Assembly: GCF_002803155.1 (NCBI RefSeq) | Contig: NZ_NNBP01000015.1 | Span: 151,934 to 215,933 of the forward strand | Origin: Streptomyces sp. CB02959 | GTDB taxonomy: Bacteria; Actinomycetota; Actinomycetes; Streptomycetales; Streptomycetaceae | Reading direction: 5' to 3' | DNA: 64,000 nucleotides | Part shown: piece by piece, positions 41,973 to 50,666 of the stretch | How positions within the stretch are numbered: the stretch's first letter is position 1 | Layout: each line of letters starts with the position of its first letter | The notes under the pieces: model-generated | Databases searched by the model: none | What the model saw: only the letters and a program-made list of their open reading frames with translations | Told to the model about the DNA's origin: nothing | Position numbers and translations under genes: made by a program

Positions 41973-43661
41973 CTACGGGGCAGATGCCTCGGCGAGTCGC
42001 TGTGATGCCTCGATGGCGTCGGCGACGTCGAGCCCGATCCGCAGTTGCCGCTCGTCCAGCTGCTCGTCGCGTACGTGCTGTTCGGTAGGGAGGTTGAAGG
42101 TGACGGCCCCGTGTGCCACGTCGTCTGTCAGCTCGACGCGCAAGGCCTTGGCCATGCGCCGGACGTCGCCCAGCTGCACCATGAATCCGAACCGCTTGCC
42201 GGGGACCGGATCCCGGTAGACCACCACCTTCACCTGATGCTCTTTGAGGAAGAGCTGCTTTCCCTCATCGTCCCGTGAGTTCCAGATGTCGGCGAAGGTA
42301 CGGCCCGTGGGGGCGAACTTGCCGCTGCACTCCTCGAACTCGGCCAGCTTGGAGCGCAGGCGGGACAGCTTCGCTGACTGGGAGTTGAGCAGGGACCAGT
42401 AGATCTCTTCCTTCTCCGGGGTGTCGTACCTGCCTGCGCCGAAGTCGTCCTTCAGCCGCTTCAGGCGAGCCTCGGTGGCGGCGATGTCGCTGGACGGGTC
42501 GTGCAGATCGGCATCCAGTTCCCGAACCTCGGGGAGATGGCCCATGTGCTCCAGGAACAGCTTCGAGAAGTGGCCTTCGAGACTGAGAGTGGTTGCTGCC
42601 GCCGGGCTCTGGCAGGTCGCCCGGACCTGCTGCCTGCTGCACTTGTAACGCGAGTAGTGCCACTCTTTCGCCGGGCGGCCGCCCTGGGCTGGCTTCCGGT
42701 TGGTGTAAACAGCCCTGGTCAGCGGCCCTCCGCAGCTGCCGCATACCGCCACTCCGACGAGCATGGCCTTGCTCCGGGTGACCTTGGGCGCGAAGGGGCG
42801 GTTGTCGCGCAGTTTCAGGACCACCCGGTTCCACGTCTCGTGGTCGAGGAGGGGCTTCTCGGCGATCATGCGAGGGTTGCCCTCGTCGTCCTCGACGATC
42901 TCGCCCTTGTAGGTGTAGTAGCCCGCGATCTTGGGGTTGAGCATGATGCCCCTGATCGAGGAGTTGGACCACTGGCTCTCCACACCGCGCTTGCTGTTGG
43001 GCTGGATCAGGGAGAGCCAGGTGGGTTCGCCGCGCTCGATGAGCTCCCGTGAGATGGAGCGTAGGCTTTTTCCTTCCAGGATCTTTTCGGCGATTTCCCG
43101 TGCGAGCTCCTCGTAGTGCTCGATGGGGCGCAGGCGCTTCCCCTTCCCTTTTTCCAGCGGCACGATCTCGTAGCCGAAGGGTGCCAGCCCCGCTACCCAC
43201 GTACCGGCGGCGAGGCGCGTCCTCGCTGCGTCTGCGGCGCGAGCCCTGATCGTGTCGAGCTCGCCCTCGGCGAAGACGGCCAGGATCTGGGCGAACATCT
43301 TGCCCATCGGGGTGGACATGTCGATCCCCTCTTGGCTCGACACGACGATCTTCCCGCGCTCCTGGCACCACTGGACGATCTCGCTGAAGTGGGCGACCCG
43401 ACGGCTCAGCCGGTCGACCTTCATGACGCAGAGGACGTCCCACCGGTCCGCGTAATCGTCGCGGAACCACTTGCCGAGGTCGGGCCGCTTGAAGGGGTGG
43501 AGGCCGCCGGAGACGTCGGTGTCCTCTGCCCATGCGACGATCCGCGCGTCGCGACCGGGAGCGTCGACCCAGTGCTGGATGTGGTCGCGCTGACGCGGGA
43601 TCGCGGTTGAGTTGTCGGTTTCCACGGAGAGCCGCAGGGAGCCCAGAACGCGCAATGTCAT
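41973..43661 (-). CDS. Large serine recombinase (integrase)
   Basis: ATG at 43661 (MTLRVLGSLRLS) is chosen because it aligns with family starts; an ATG at 43700 is upstream but unlike them. The 562-aa product has catalytic Ser12 in RLSVETDNSTAIPRQ, the resolvase domain with Arg in DRLSRRVAHF, and EGIDMSTPMGKMFAQILAVFAEGE. The recombinase domain comes next (APFGYEIVP...SIRGIMLNPKIAGYY), then a zinc-ribbon CGSCGGPLTRA...YKCSRQQ with a later Cys, and a coiled C-terminal arm. These enzymes integrate phages and mobile elements. It looks intact and is probably functional. Confidence 0.93.
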   Translation of the reverse strand: MTLRVLGSLRLSVETDNSTAIPRQRDHIQHWVDAPGRDARIVAWAEDTDVSGGLHPFKRPDLGKWFRDDYADRWDVLCVMKVDRLSRRVAHFSEIVQWCQERGKIVVSSQEGIDMSTPMGKMFAQILAVFAEGELDTIRARAADAARTRLAAGTWVAGLAPFGYEIVPLEKGKGKRLRPIEHYEELAREIAEKILEGKSLRSISRELIERGEPTWLSLIQPNSKRGVESQWSNSSIRGIMLNPKIAGYYTYKGEIVEDDEGNPRMIAEKPLLDHETWNRVVLKLRDNRPFAPKVTRSKAMLVGVAVCGSCGGPLTRAVYTNRKPAQGGRPAKEWHYSRYKCSRQQVRATCQSPAAATTLSLEGHFSKLFLEHMGHLPEVRELDADLHDPSSDIAATEARLKRLKDDFGAGRYDTPEKEEIYWSLLNSQSAKLSRLRSKLAEFEECSGKFAPTGRTFADIWNSRDDEGKQLFLKEHQVKVVVYRDPVPGKRFGFMVQLGDVRRMAKALRVELTDDVAHGAVTFNLPTEQHVRDEQLDERQLRIGLDVADAIEASQRLAEASAP

Positions 43662-43706
43662 GGTCGGGACGCTACCCAAATATGGTCGATATCCCAGCAA
43701 AAAGAT

Positions 43707-43729
43707 CCATTCAGACCAGATCTGAATGG
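43707..43729. promoter_or_regulatory. Perfect inverted repeat upstream of the recombinase gene
   Basis: CCATTCAGA and its complement flank CCAGA, 46 bp upstream of the recombinase start. It is too exact to ignore and well placed for an operator that limits recombinase expression. Serine-recombinase attachment sites are also imperfect inverted repeats often located here, so an att role is the alternative. Confidence 0.5.
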
Positions 43730-43908
43730 GAATTGGACGTCTCCGCCTTGAGATCGCCGGAGTCCCAAATCAAAATGCATGCCGGGCTCGAAGCCTCTGA
43801 TCGAGCCGGGTTCCGTCTACCTCAACGGCTCTGTGTGCAGTGTCTCTTGACGTTCGGGTGTCGGCGGGATGCGGCGATACGATCACGTGTGGTCGACTCG
43901 CCGGGGGC

Positions 43909-44181
43909 ATGACCACCAGACGCAGCCAGTCCGCCAACTGGCGCAAGAAGATCACCGACCATGCCCTTGCGCAGGTACGCGGGTGTCTGCGGGACCCAGA
44001 GGTGTACCGCGAGCTCAAGGAGATCGCCGACCGGACGATCTCGCCCGAATACCACAGGCGGTGTCTGGTCGAGCTGTTGCAGGACGCCCACGACGCCCAC
44101 CTTGCACGGTCCGTCGACGGCCGGGGCGAGGTCGTCCTCGACGAGCAAAAAAGAGTCCAGCGTCCTATATATGGCTACTGA
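43909..44181 (+). pseudogene. N-terminal fragment of a sacsin/HSP90-like ATPase protein
   Basis: The frame starting MTTRRSQSANWRKKI reads LRDPEVYRELKEIADRTISPEYHRRCLVELLQDAHDAH. The ELLQDAHDA part matches the N-box (ELIQNADDA type) that opens sacsin-like GHKL domains in large bacterial conflict proteins. The frame breaks after about 75 codons and ends QRPIYGY. The ATP lid and the rest of a protein normally over 1000 aa are missing, so this is a dead fragment. Confidence 0.55.
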
Positions 44182-44200
44182 GCTTGTAAGTGTGGTGTCG

Positions 44201-44690
44201 TCAGTTTGAGTCCGCTTTTGGAAAGGCATCCGTCGTTGATGTCGCTGTGGTGTTGGAGTTGACGGAGCCCGTGACGTAGTGCGCGTATGAGGTGGTCGGC
44301 GTCCGTGAAAGCGGTGTTGGCCTGGCAGCTGCGTTGTAGCAGGGACCAGATGCCCCGACGGGGTTGAGGCCAGGGCGTAGGGTGGCAGGTGGTGAGCTAC
44401 TCGCAGGCGTCGATGAAAGCACGCATCCGGGCGTCCTTGTGTACGTTCAGGTTGTCCCAGACGAGGGCGATGGGACCGCCGAGCTGGTGGTGGGCGGCGT
44501 TCAGCAAGTCGCGGTCCTCAGTCCAGGCGAAACTGCGCCGGCTGCCCCGTTTGTGGTCCGTGCGCCGTTCGGGACGGTAGATCAGGCGCGAGCGTTCGCC
44601 CGGTTCATAGCAGGTCAGGGCGGCGATGGAGAAGCGTCGCTGGGAACGGCCGTGAATGCGGATGACCGGGAATTCCTGGCCTCGTGGTCG
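44201..44690 (-). pseudogene. IS630-family transposase fragment
   Basis: The minus strand reads FSIAALTCYEPGERSRLIYR, then DHKRGSRRSFAWTEDRDLLNAAHHQLGGPIALVWDNLNVHKDARM. This is the DDE region of IS630 transposases, with the second catalytic Asp in VWDN. Downstream the expected PDLNPVE box is present only as LRPGLNPVGASG in another frame. The 5' half is missing: at 44690 it joins directly to a recombinase remnant. Confidence 0.8.
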
Positions 44691-44860
44691 AGCACCCCCG
44701 CCACGGGAAGACTTTCCTGGCCGGTACCCACCGATGTCCTCCGCCGCGACGCGGCAACGCCGGCCCACGCGGCCGGGGTCGACCTGAAGGAGAACCAGGA
44801 GATGCTCGGTCACTCCTCGATCACGATCTCACGCTCACGCACGGAGAGCTTCAAAGGGGA
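44690..44860 (+). pseudogene. C-terminal fragment of a tyrosine recombinase
   Basis: One frame reads RRDAATPAHAAGVDLKENQEMLGHSSITIS. This matches the HxLRHSxAT...LGHSSIxxT block of phage-type integrases, except that the LRHS part is decayed (LRRDA) and the catalytic Tyr segment is lost. It adjoins the tRNA-Pro fragment at 44861-44897, the usual geometry of an integrase 3' end beside its attachment site. The 5' part was removed by the IS630 remnant. Confidence 0.72.
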
Positions 44861-44897
44861 GGGATCTGATGTGAACCCACGACCTCTTCGTCCCGAA
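44861..44897 (-). other. tRNA-Pro (CGG) 3'-half fragment, probable old attachment site
   Basis: Read on the minus strand it contains CGGGACGAAGAGGTCGTGGG followed by TTCA. From memory this equals the Streptomyces tRNA-Pro(CGG) sequence from the anticodon through the variable loop into the T arm, then it degenerates. There is no D arm or acceptor stem, so it is not a working tRNA. Tyrosine-recombinase elements such as pSAM2 use tRNA-Pro 3' ends as att sites. Confidence 0.65.
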
Positions 44898-45291
44898 TTA
44901 GGTCAGTTCATGTTGCCCACCTGTCGCGAGCAGGAACTGTGCAGGTCAGAGGGTTGGTGGCGGTTCGTCTTGGTTGGCGTCGCGAGGGCCCTGGGAGAAG
45001 AGCTTCTCCCGGATTTCTCCCGAGAGGTGCGGCGACAGCATGACGGTTGCTCCAGCGCGTCGCGTTACGAAGCCAAATTTGCAAGATGCGGTACGCCGTA
45101 TGCGGCAGCGTGGCGCACCGTCCGCCTATGCCTCGCTCGCGCAGAGGAGATCGGCTGAATTGTCCTTTCAAGGGCATCGACGCCTCCCTGTTCTGTCAGA
45201 GGGAGTTGGCCGAACTCCGGCGTGCACCTGCACATTTGGAGCAAGAATGGCAGCCTGGTGGATCAACAAGGCGCAGGGGGAGGAGTTCTGC
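44898..45291. other. Leader region of the TPR-CHAT operon
   Basis: No secure gene. The frame of the small zinc-ribbon protein stays open upstream to 44974, with an ATG at 45040 that has a fair site, so a longer N-terminus cannot be fully excluded. Confidence 0.4.
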
Positions 45292-45687
45292 ATGACGAGC
45301 CAGGTGGAAGTAGGCGGCCTGAGGAGTGCGAAGGCACTGTCGTATGTGTGTGCGCATCGGGACGAACTCGCCGCGCTGCTTGCCGAGGACGGCGCCGCCT
45401 TGCGCGCTGTCGAAGCCGTAGTCGGCAGGCCGCCCGCGGACGACGGGTCGCTCACTGCGCTTCTGGACGCCTTGCACACAGCGGTCCGACATGCAGGCGA
45501 CCCATCGGGGGTGTATGGGGGAACGGGCCGCAGCGTGATGCCGACCGGTGTTGCTGATTTGGAAGTCGTGTACCGGTGCCCCTTGCAGCTGTGCATCGGT
45601 CGATCAGGTTATGAAGTGGACGATGGCGTGCCGCGCTGCCAGTTCGCCTCGGGCGAGACCGCGCTGATCCGGGAGAGGCTCCCGTAG
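45292..45687 (+). CDS. Small zinc-ribbon-like protein of the TPR-CHAT operon
   Basis: ATG at 45292 has the very strong site GGGGGAGGAG. The 131-aa product has a helical N-terminal half (ALSYVCAHRDELAALLAEDGAALRAVEAVVGRPPADDGSLTALLDALHTAV cut at about 14-65). The C-terminal part, YRCPLQLC...GVPRCQFASGE, has three Cys and resembles a small zinc knuckle. Small proteins with such tails accompany CHAT/caspase-TPR proteins in actinobacterial conflict systems, perhaps as adaptors. Its stop shares one base with the start of the membrane-protein gene. Confidence 0.68.
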   Translation: MTSQVEVGGLRSAKALSYVCAHRDELAALLAEDGAALRAVEAVVGRPPADDGSLTALLDALHTAVRHAGDPSGVYGGTGRSVMPTGVADLEVVYRCPLQLCIGRSGYEVDDGVPRCQFASGETALIRERLP

Positions 45688-46622
45688 TGGGCGTGCTGCT
45701 CAGTGAACTCAGTAAGAAGCTGGCCGAGCGGTGGCTGACTCTCCTCGTACTGCCAGGCGCGCTCTATTTGGCGGTTGCCGCAGCCGGATACACCCTCGGG
45801 CAGAGCGCCGCGCTGGACGTGGGGCGGCTTACTCACGCGATCTCGGACGCTGCCCGGGCTCCCGAGGTGACCACGGTAGGTGGCCAGGTCGTGCTGCTCG
45901 CTGCCGTCCTTGCCGGTGCGGCCGCCACTGGTCTGGCCGCCCAGTCCCTCGGCTCCGTTGTCGAGCGTGTGGCCCTGGCTGCCGGCTGGGGCGCATGGCC
46001 GTGGTTGTTCGGCGATTGGGCCGAGCGTCACGTGGCACGCCGACAGCGTCGCTGGAACGCGGCACGGGCTGAGTACGAAGCCCTACGGCTACTGGAACGC
46101 GCTCCGCGACCGGCCGACCGTCCCAGGCCCCGGGAGCGTCACCGTGCGGCCCACAAGTGCGAACGTATCTCCGTGGAGCGGCCTGAACGACCGACCTGGA
46201 GTGGTGACCGGATCCACGCCACGGCGGTCCGGTTGGACCGAGACGCACATGTCAATCTCCTCACCCTCTGGCCACACCTCTGGCTCGTGCTGCCGGAAGA
46301 GACACGCGGCGAGATCGGCAGGGTTCGCGCTGCGTTGACGCGAGCTGCCGTCCTCGGTGGATGGGCCCTGCTCTATCTGCCACTGGCCTGGTGGTGGTGG
46401 CCTGCGGTGCCGCTTACCGCCACGCTGGCGGTCATTTCGGTACGTCGCCTCCGAACTGCGTCGGACTCCTACGCCACGCTGCTGGAGGCATCAGTGCGCC
46501 TTCACCTGACGGACCTGGCCGACAAGCTACGCATCGAGGAACAGCCGGTAGGCCCTTCACTTGGTAGCGCTGTCATGCGACGGCTGAGCAGCCCGGTGCC
46601 TTCAACGGAACCGGCTTTGTGA
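45687..46622 (+). CDS. Membrane protein of the TPR-CHAT operon
   Basis: GTG at 45687 shares one base with the preceding TAG. The 311-aa product starts with an amphipathic helix (LLSELSKKLAERWLTLL) and has hydrophobic segments at about 19-40, 66-96 and 228-258 (WALLYLPLAWWWWPAVPLTATLAVISV). A cytoplasmic charged region (about 110-210) separates them. A C-terminal soluble helix follows (LEASVRLHLTDLADKLRIEE). No transporter or enzyme motif was recognised. As the only membrane component it is the natural candidate for effector or membrane sensor. Confidence 0.72.
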   Translation: MGVLLSELSKKLAERWLTLLVLPGALYLAVAAAGYTLGQSAALDVGRLTHAISDAARAPEVTTVGGQVVLLAAVLAGAAATGLAAQSLGSVVERVALAAGWGAWPWLFGDWAERHVARRQRRWNAARAEYEALRLLERAPRPADRPRPRERHRAAHKCERISVERPERPTWSGDRIHATAVRLDRDAHVNLLTLWPHLWLVLPEETRGEIGRVRAALTRAAVLGGWALLYLPLAWWWWPAVPLTATLAVISVRRLRTASDSYATLLEASVRLHLTDLADKLRIEEQPVGPSLGSAVMRRLSSPVPSTEPAL

Positions 46623-46710
46623 GCTCCGTGGAATTAAGAGTCTCGCCTTGGCAGTCCTGGACGGTGCGGCAACCAGATCTACCGGAGAACGGGAAGGGGC
46701 AGGACGGTTT

Positions 46711-49700
46711 ATGCAGGGGCGCGAGCAGGAATTCGCAAGGAAACTCGAACTGGAGAAGTGCATTGCCGTGGTGGAGTTACGGCTGAACCGGCTCGCCCGC
46801 GAACAAGACCCTGGGGTGGTCCTGGAGCCGGAAGCGCTGGTAGAAGCCCGTCAACTTGCCTCGATACTCCAAGATGACGAGTCCGACCTGGAAGGTTACT
46901 ACCTCCTCGGTTGGTTGCATGTCTCCAGGTACAAGGCACTTCCCGAAGGGGCTGGGCAGCGGGACAGAGAGGAGGCCGTCGCCAAGTTCACTCCCTGCTT
47001 CCTTTTCGGCGCAGATGAGGAGGACCTGCCGAACGAACTGCTTCCAGATGTGGCCCAGCGAGCCCTGGCCTTTGTCTGGAGGCTCCAGCAAGGAATGAGT
47101 GCTCCGCCGATCCCGGCGCTGCGCGCAAGAATGACCGATCTTCTGCGGCGCATCGCGGCCGTTATACCCCGTGGCGAAAGCGGGCACGCGGAAACTCTGT
47201 CCAATCTTTCCGTCATCCTGAAATCCCACTTCGACGCGGGTGGCGAACCAGCGGATCTGGACGCGGCGATCGATGCTGCCCGGGGCGCAGTGGAGAGCAT
47301 GGCAACAGGTCACCCGAACGAGCCAGTTATGCTGTCCAACCTGTCAGGTGTGCTGATGGAGCGCTTCACCCAGACAGGTACGGTCGCGGACCTGGACGAT
47401 GCGATCGAGACCGGCCGACTGTCGGTCCAAGCTGCCGCGGGCTCTCCTGCCCACGGGGCTGCCGGACTCAACAACCTGGGCACCGCGCTGCAGACCAGGT
47501 TCACCGAGAGAGGCATCCTGTCGGACCTGGACGCGGCGATCGAGGCCTTCCAGGAAGCATCAGGCCTCTGTACCGAGAACCATGACAAGGCAGGCGTTCT
47601 GCATAATCTTGGGGTCGCGTGGCGGGCCCGTTATGACAGCACCGGCGTCCCGGCGGATCTGGAGAACGCGATCGAGCGCTGCCAGGCCGCAGTCGAGGCT
47701 GCCTCCGAGGAACATCCTGAGCGCTCCATGTTCCTGTATGGGCTCGGCGACATCGCGCTGACTCGATTCGGGTGCACCGGGGAGACAGTTTATCTGGACC
47801 GATCTGTCAACGCGTTCCGGGAGGCTCTGGAGATGCTCCCGCTGGGGCACCGGGATCGTGGGCTTCGGCTTGCCGGCCTCGGCCAAGCTCTCCTGGCACG
47901 ATACCGCCTCGGCGGCGATAGATCCGACCTTGATACGGCGATTGAGATGAGCCGCGCTGCCTCCCGGGAAATCATGCCGACCCAGACCGAGTTCAACGCG
48001 GTTCTCAACAACCTGGCCATCTCGCTCTGGCAGCGTTTCGAATGCTCTGGCCATATGGCCGACCTGAACGAGGCGATTGGTGCCGGTCGCGCTTCCGCTC
48101 AGGCCACCGCAGAAGGTCACGTCGACCGGCCGACGCGCCTGTCCAACGTCGGACTGATGCTTTGGACACGCTTCAAACACACTGGGGGGTTGCCGGACCT
48201 GGCTGCCGCGATCGAGTTCGCGCACGGAGCTGTGAAGACAGCACCCCGTGAGCATTCCGCCTTGGCAGCGATGCTGTCCAATCTCGGCGTAGTGCTGTTG
48301 CAACGTTACGAACGGAACGGGGACCCTCAAGACCTCGACGAGGTGATTCGAAGGAACCGCGAAGTCCTCGGCATTGTGGATGCAAGCAGTCCCGACCGCC
48401 CTCGTTTCCTCGCGAATCTGTGCACTGCCTTGCACGCCCGCTTCCAGCTCAGTGGAGGCTTTGAGGACCTGGACGCCGCAGTCGCGGCGGGATATGAGGC
48501 GACCGCCACCATCCCGTCCCACCACCCTGAGCGCCCGAGGTACTTGTCCTTGCTGGGAGGTGTGCTGACCGTCAGGTCCGAGAAGTCCGGGTCTATAGAG
48601 GATCTGGATGACGCGGTGGTTGCGTGCCAGGCCGCGCTCGACATCTCGCCCGCGGAACATCCGGAGCACGCCGACTACCTGTTCCAGCTCGGGACGGCCC
48701 TGCATCGCCGGTATCAGCGGACTCACTCGCGACATGACTTTGAGCACGCCTTGGCCGCCCACATTGAAGGCGCACGAGCCGACGGGGCCAGGCCCTCGAT
48801 TCGGATTCGGGCTGCTCAGGCAGCGGCCTCAATGACCGGACGGCCGGATCCTGACCTCGCAGCTGATCTCCTGGCCGGTGCCGTACACCTGCTGCCCGAA
48901 GTGGCAGACCGCCGGCTGAGCCGTGGTGACCAGCAGCACGCCATGGGCAAGTGGTCCGGGCTGGCCGGAGACGCTGCGGCACTGGCTCTTGCTTCTCACG
49001 AAGGCACTCCCGCCGATCGGGCAGTGCGGGCACTGCAGTTGATCGAGGTGGGCCGCGGCGTCCTCCATAGCCAGGCGCTGGACATGCGGAGCGACCTCGC
49101 AGAGCTTCGCGAGTGCCATCCGGACCTGGCCTATCGCTTCGAGGTGCTTCGGGACGAGCTCGACCGGCCGATGGAAATGGCTTCCCCTACGGAGCCCGAG
49201 GGACAAGTCAGCGCCGCCGTACGTGCGGTCAAAGCCGAGGAGCAACGACGCAGCCGCGCTGACCAACTTCAGGCCACGCTGTACAACATCCGAACGCAGG
49301 AGGGATTCGCCAGCTTTGCTCGTCCCCCCGCTGTCAGTGAGCTCCTGGCACAAGCCACCTCCGGTTCAGTGGTGAGCTTCAACGTCAGCCACTACCGCAG
49401 CGACGCATTGCTGTTGACATCCGATGGAATCGAGTCCCTGAACCTTCCCGACCTCACGTACGACCTCGTCATCGACCAGATACAGACGTTCCACAGGGCC
49501 CTGGAAACCGTTGCTGATCCGCGCACGTCGCCCCTCACTCGAAAAGAGGCGCAAGCGACGCTTCACGCTGTCTTGGAGTGGCTGTGGGACGCCGCGGCCG
49601 AACCGGTCTTGCGTAGCCTCGGTTTGACCGGTGAGCCCTCTCCCGGACAGTCGTGGCCCCGCGTCTGGTGGGCGCCTGGCGGGCTCCTCTCACTGCTACC

Positions 49701-50511
49701 CCTGCACGCTGCCGGCCATCACTCTGAGCCGCCCCGGGCGGGCTTGAGAGACAGAGAACCGCCGACAGTCATGGACCGTGTCGTCTCCTCATACACCACC
49801 ACTATCCGCGCACTACACCACGCGCGCCGTCATCTCACCTCCACACCGACTGTGAGCCGGTCACTGATCGTGGCCATGCCCACAACTCCGGGCGTCCAAG
49901 GCCGCCTGGACCACGTCTCGGAAGAAGCCGCACTGCTGTGCGGCCTGCTGCCCGAGCCGATGCTCCTCATGGAGCAGGACGCAGAGGTTGACGGCATGAC
50001 CGCCTCCGGGCCGGGTACACGCCCGACCAAGGCTCGAGTCCTGAAGACTCTCTCCGATTGCGGGATCGTTCATTTCGCGTGCCACGGTGCCCACGACCCC
50101 GACGACCCGTCCCAGAGCCTGTTGCTTCTGCACGACCACGAACGTGATCCGCTCACGGTGGCGAGCCTTGCAGAAATGAGGATGGACTCGGCCCAACTGG
50201 CCTACCTGTCAGCGTGCCGAACAGCGTTCATGGAATCCGTGGAGCTGATCGATGAAGCCATCCATCTCACATCGGCCTTTCAGCTCGCTGGTTTTCCGCA
50301 CGTCATCGGCACCCTCTGGGAGATAAACGACGAGGTGGCCTCGCATATGGCAGCTGACTTCTATGCTGAGCTCGGTGGGGGAACCGACCAGCATGGTGGC
50401 CTCGACACGGATGCAGCGGCCCGTGCTCTGCACCACACGGTGCGCAAGGTCCGTGACCGATATCCAAAGTTGCCCTACCTCTGGGCGGCCCACCTGCACG
50501 CCGGGATCTGA
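46711..50511 (+). CDS. TPR-CHAT caspase-like protease
   Basis: ATG at 46711 follows GGGGCAGGA; a TTG at 46648 would add 21 residues. The about 1266-aa product has at least a dozen repeats of about 51 residues with the pattern LSNLG..L..RF..TG...DLDAAI, a TPR solenoid of the TPR_10/12 type. A helical linker and a C-terminal CHAT domain follow. The catalytic pair is visible: His of HFACHG (about residue 1125) and Cys of YLSACRT (about 1169), with GFPHVIGTLWEINDEVA behind it. CHAT proteases are separase/caspase relatives that cleave partner proteins on activation. The solenoid probably senses a trigger. A hairpin terminator follows. Confidence 0.92.
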   Translation: MQGREQEFARKLELEKCIAVVELRLNRLAREQDPGVVLEPEALVEARQLASILQDDESDLEGYYLLGWLHVSRYKALPEGAGQRDREEAVAKFTPCFLFGADEEDLPNELLPDVAQRALAFVWRLQQGMSAPPIPALRARMTDLLRRIAAVIPRGESGHAETLSNLSVILKSHFDAGGEPADLDAAIDAARGAVESMATGHPNEPVMLSNLSGVLMERFTQTGTVADLDDAIETGRLSVQAAAGSPAHGAAGLNNLGTALQTRFTERGILSDLDAAIEAFQEASGLCTENHDKAGVLHNLGVAWRARYDSTGVPADLENAIERCQAAVEAASEEHPERSMFLYGLGDIALTRFGCTGETVYLDRSVNAFREALEMLPLGHRDRGLRLAGLGQALLARYRLGGDRSDLDTAIEMSRAASREIMPTQTEFNAVLNNLAISLWQRFECSGHMADLNEAIGAGRASAQATAEGHVDRPTRLSNVGLMLWTRFKHTGGLPDLAAAIEFAHGAVKTAPREHSALAAMLSNLGVVLLQRYERNGDPQDLDEVIRRNREVLGIVDASSPDRPRFLANLCTALHARFQLSGGFEDLDAAVAAGYEATATIPSHHPERPRYLSLLGGVLTVRSEKSGSIEDLDDAVVACQAALDISPAEHPEHADYLFQLGTALHRRYQRTHSRHDFEHALAAHIEGARADGARPSIRIRAAQAAASMTGRPDPDLAADLLAGAVHLLPEVADRRLSRGDQQHAMGKWSGLAGDAAALALASHEGTPADRAVRALQLIEVGRGVLHSQALDMRSDLAELRECHPDLAYRFEVLRDELDRPMEMASPTEPEGQVSAAVRAVKAEEQRRSRADQLQATLYNIRTQEGFASFARPPAVSELLAQATSGSVVSFNVSHYRSDALLLTSDGIESLNLPDLTYDLVIDQIQTFHRALETVADPRTSPLTRKEAQATLHAVLEWLWDAAAEPVLRSLGLTGEPSPGQSWPRVWWAPGGLLSLLPLHAAGHHSEPPRAGLRDREPPTVMDRVVSSYTTTIRALHHARRHLTSTPTVSRSLIVAMPTTPGVQGRLDHVSEEAALLCGLLPEPMLLMEQDAEVDGMTASGPGTRPTKARVLKTLSDCGIVHFACHGAHDPDDPSQSLLLLHDHERDPLTVASLAEMRMDSAQLAYLSACRTAFMESVELIDEAIHLTSAFQLAGFPHVIGTLWEINDEVASHMAADFYAELGGGTDQHGGLDTDAAARALHHTVRKVRDRYPKLPYLWAAHLHAGI

Positions 50512-50519
50512 AAGCGGGC

Positions 50520-50547
50520 GGTGCCGCGGCCGCTGAGCCGCGGCACC
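50520..50547 (+). terminator. Hairpin after the TPR-CHAT gene
   Basis: A perfect 11-bp stem (GGTGCCGCGGC with its complement) with a 6-nt loop, 9 nt past the stop. It lies between convergent operons and may serve both. Confidence 0.78.
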
Positions 50548-50666
50548 GAGACACACACTGCCGCCGATGCCGCTCGCACCTTGGCCACACCTGAACGCAA
50601 GTGCGTGGTGATCGGGTGTCCGTGACGCGGATCTTCCAAGATGGGCACGTGGAGACTCCCCGAGGC

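Noticed and set aside
47560..48762. A 400-codon minus-strand frame
   Set aside because: It is antisense to the TPR repeats of the TPR-CHAT gene and repeats with their period.
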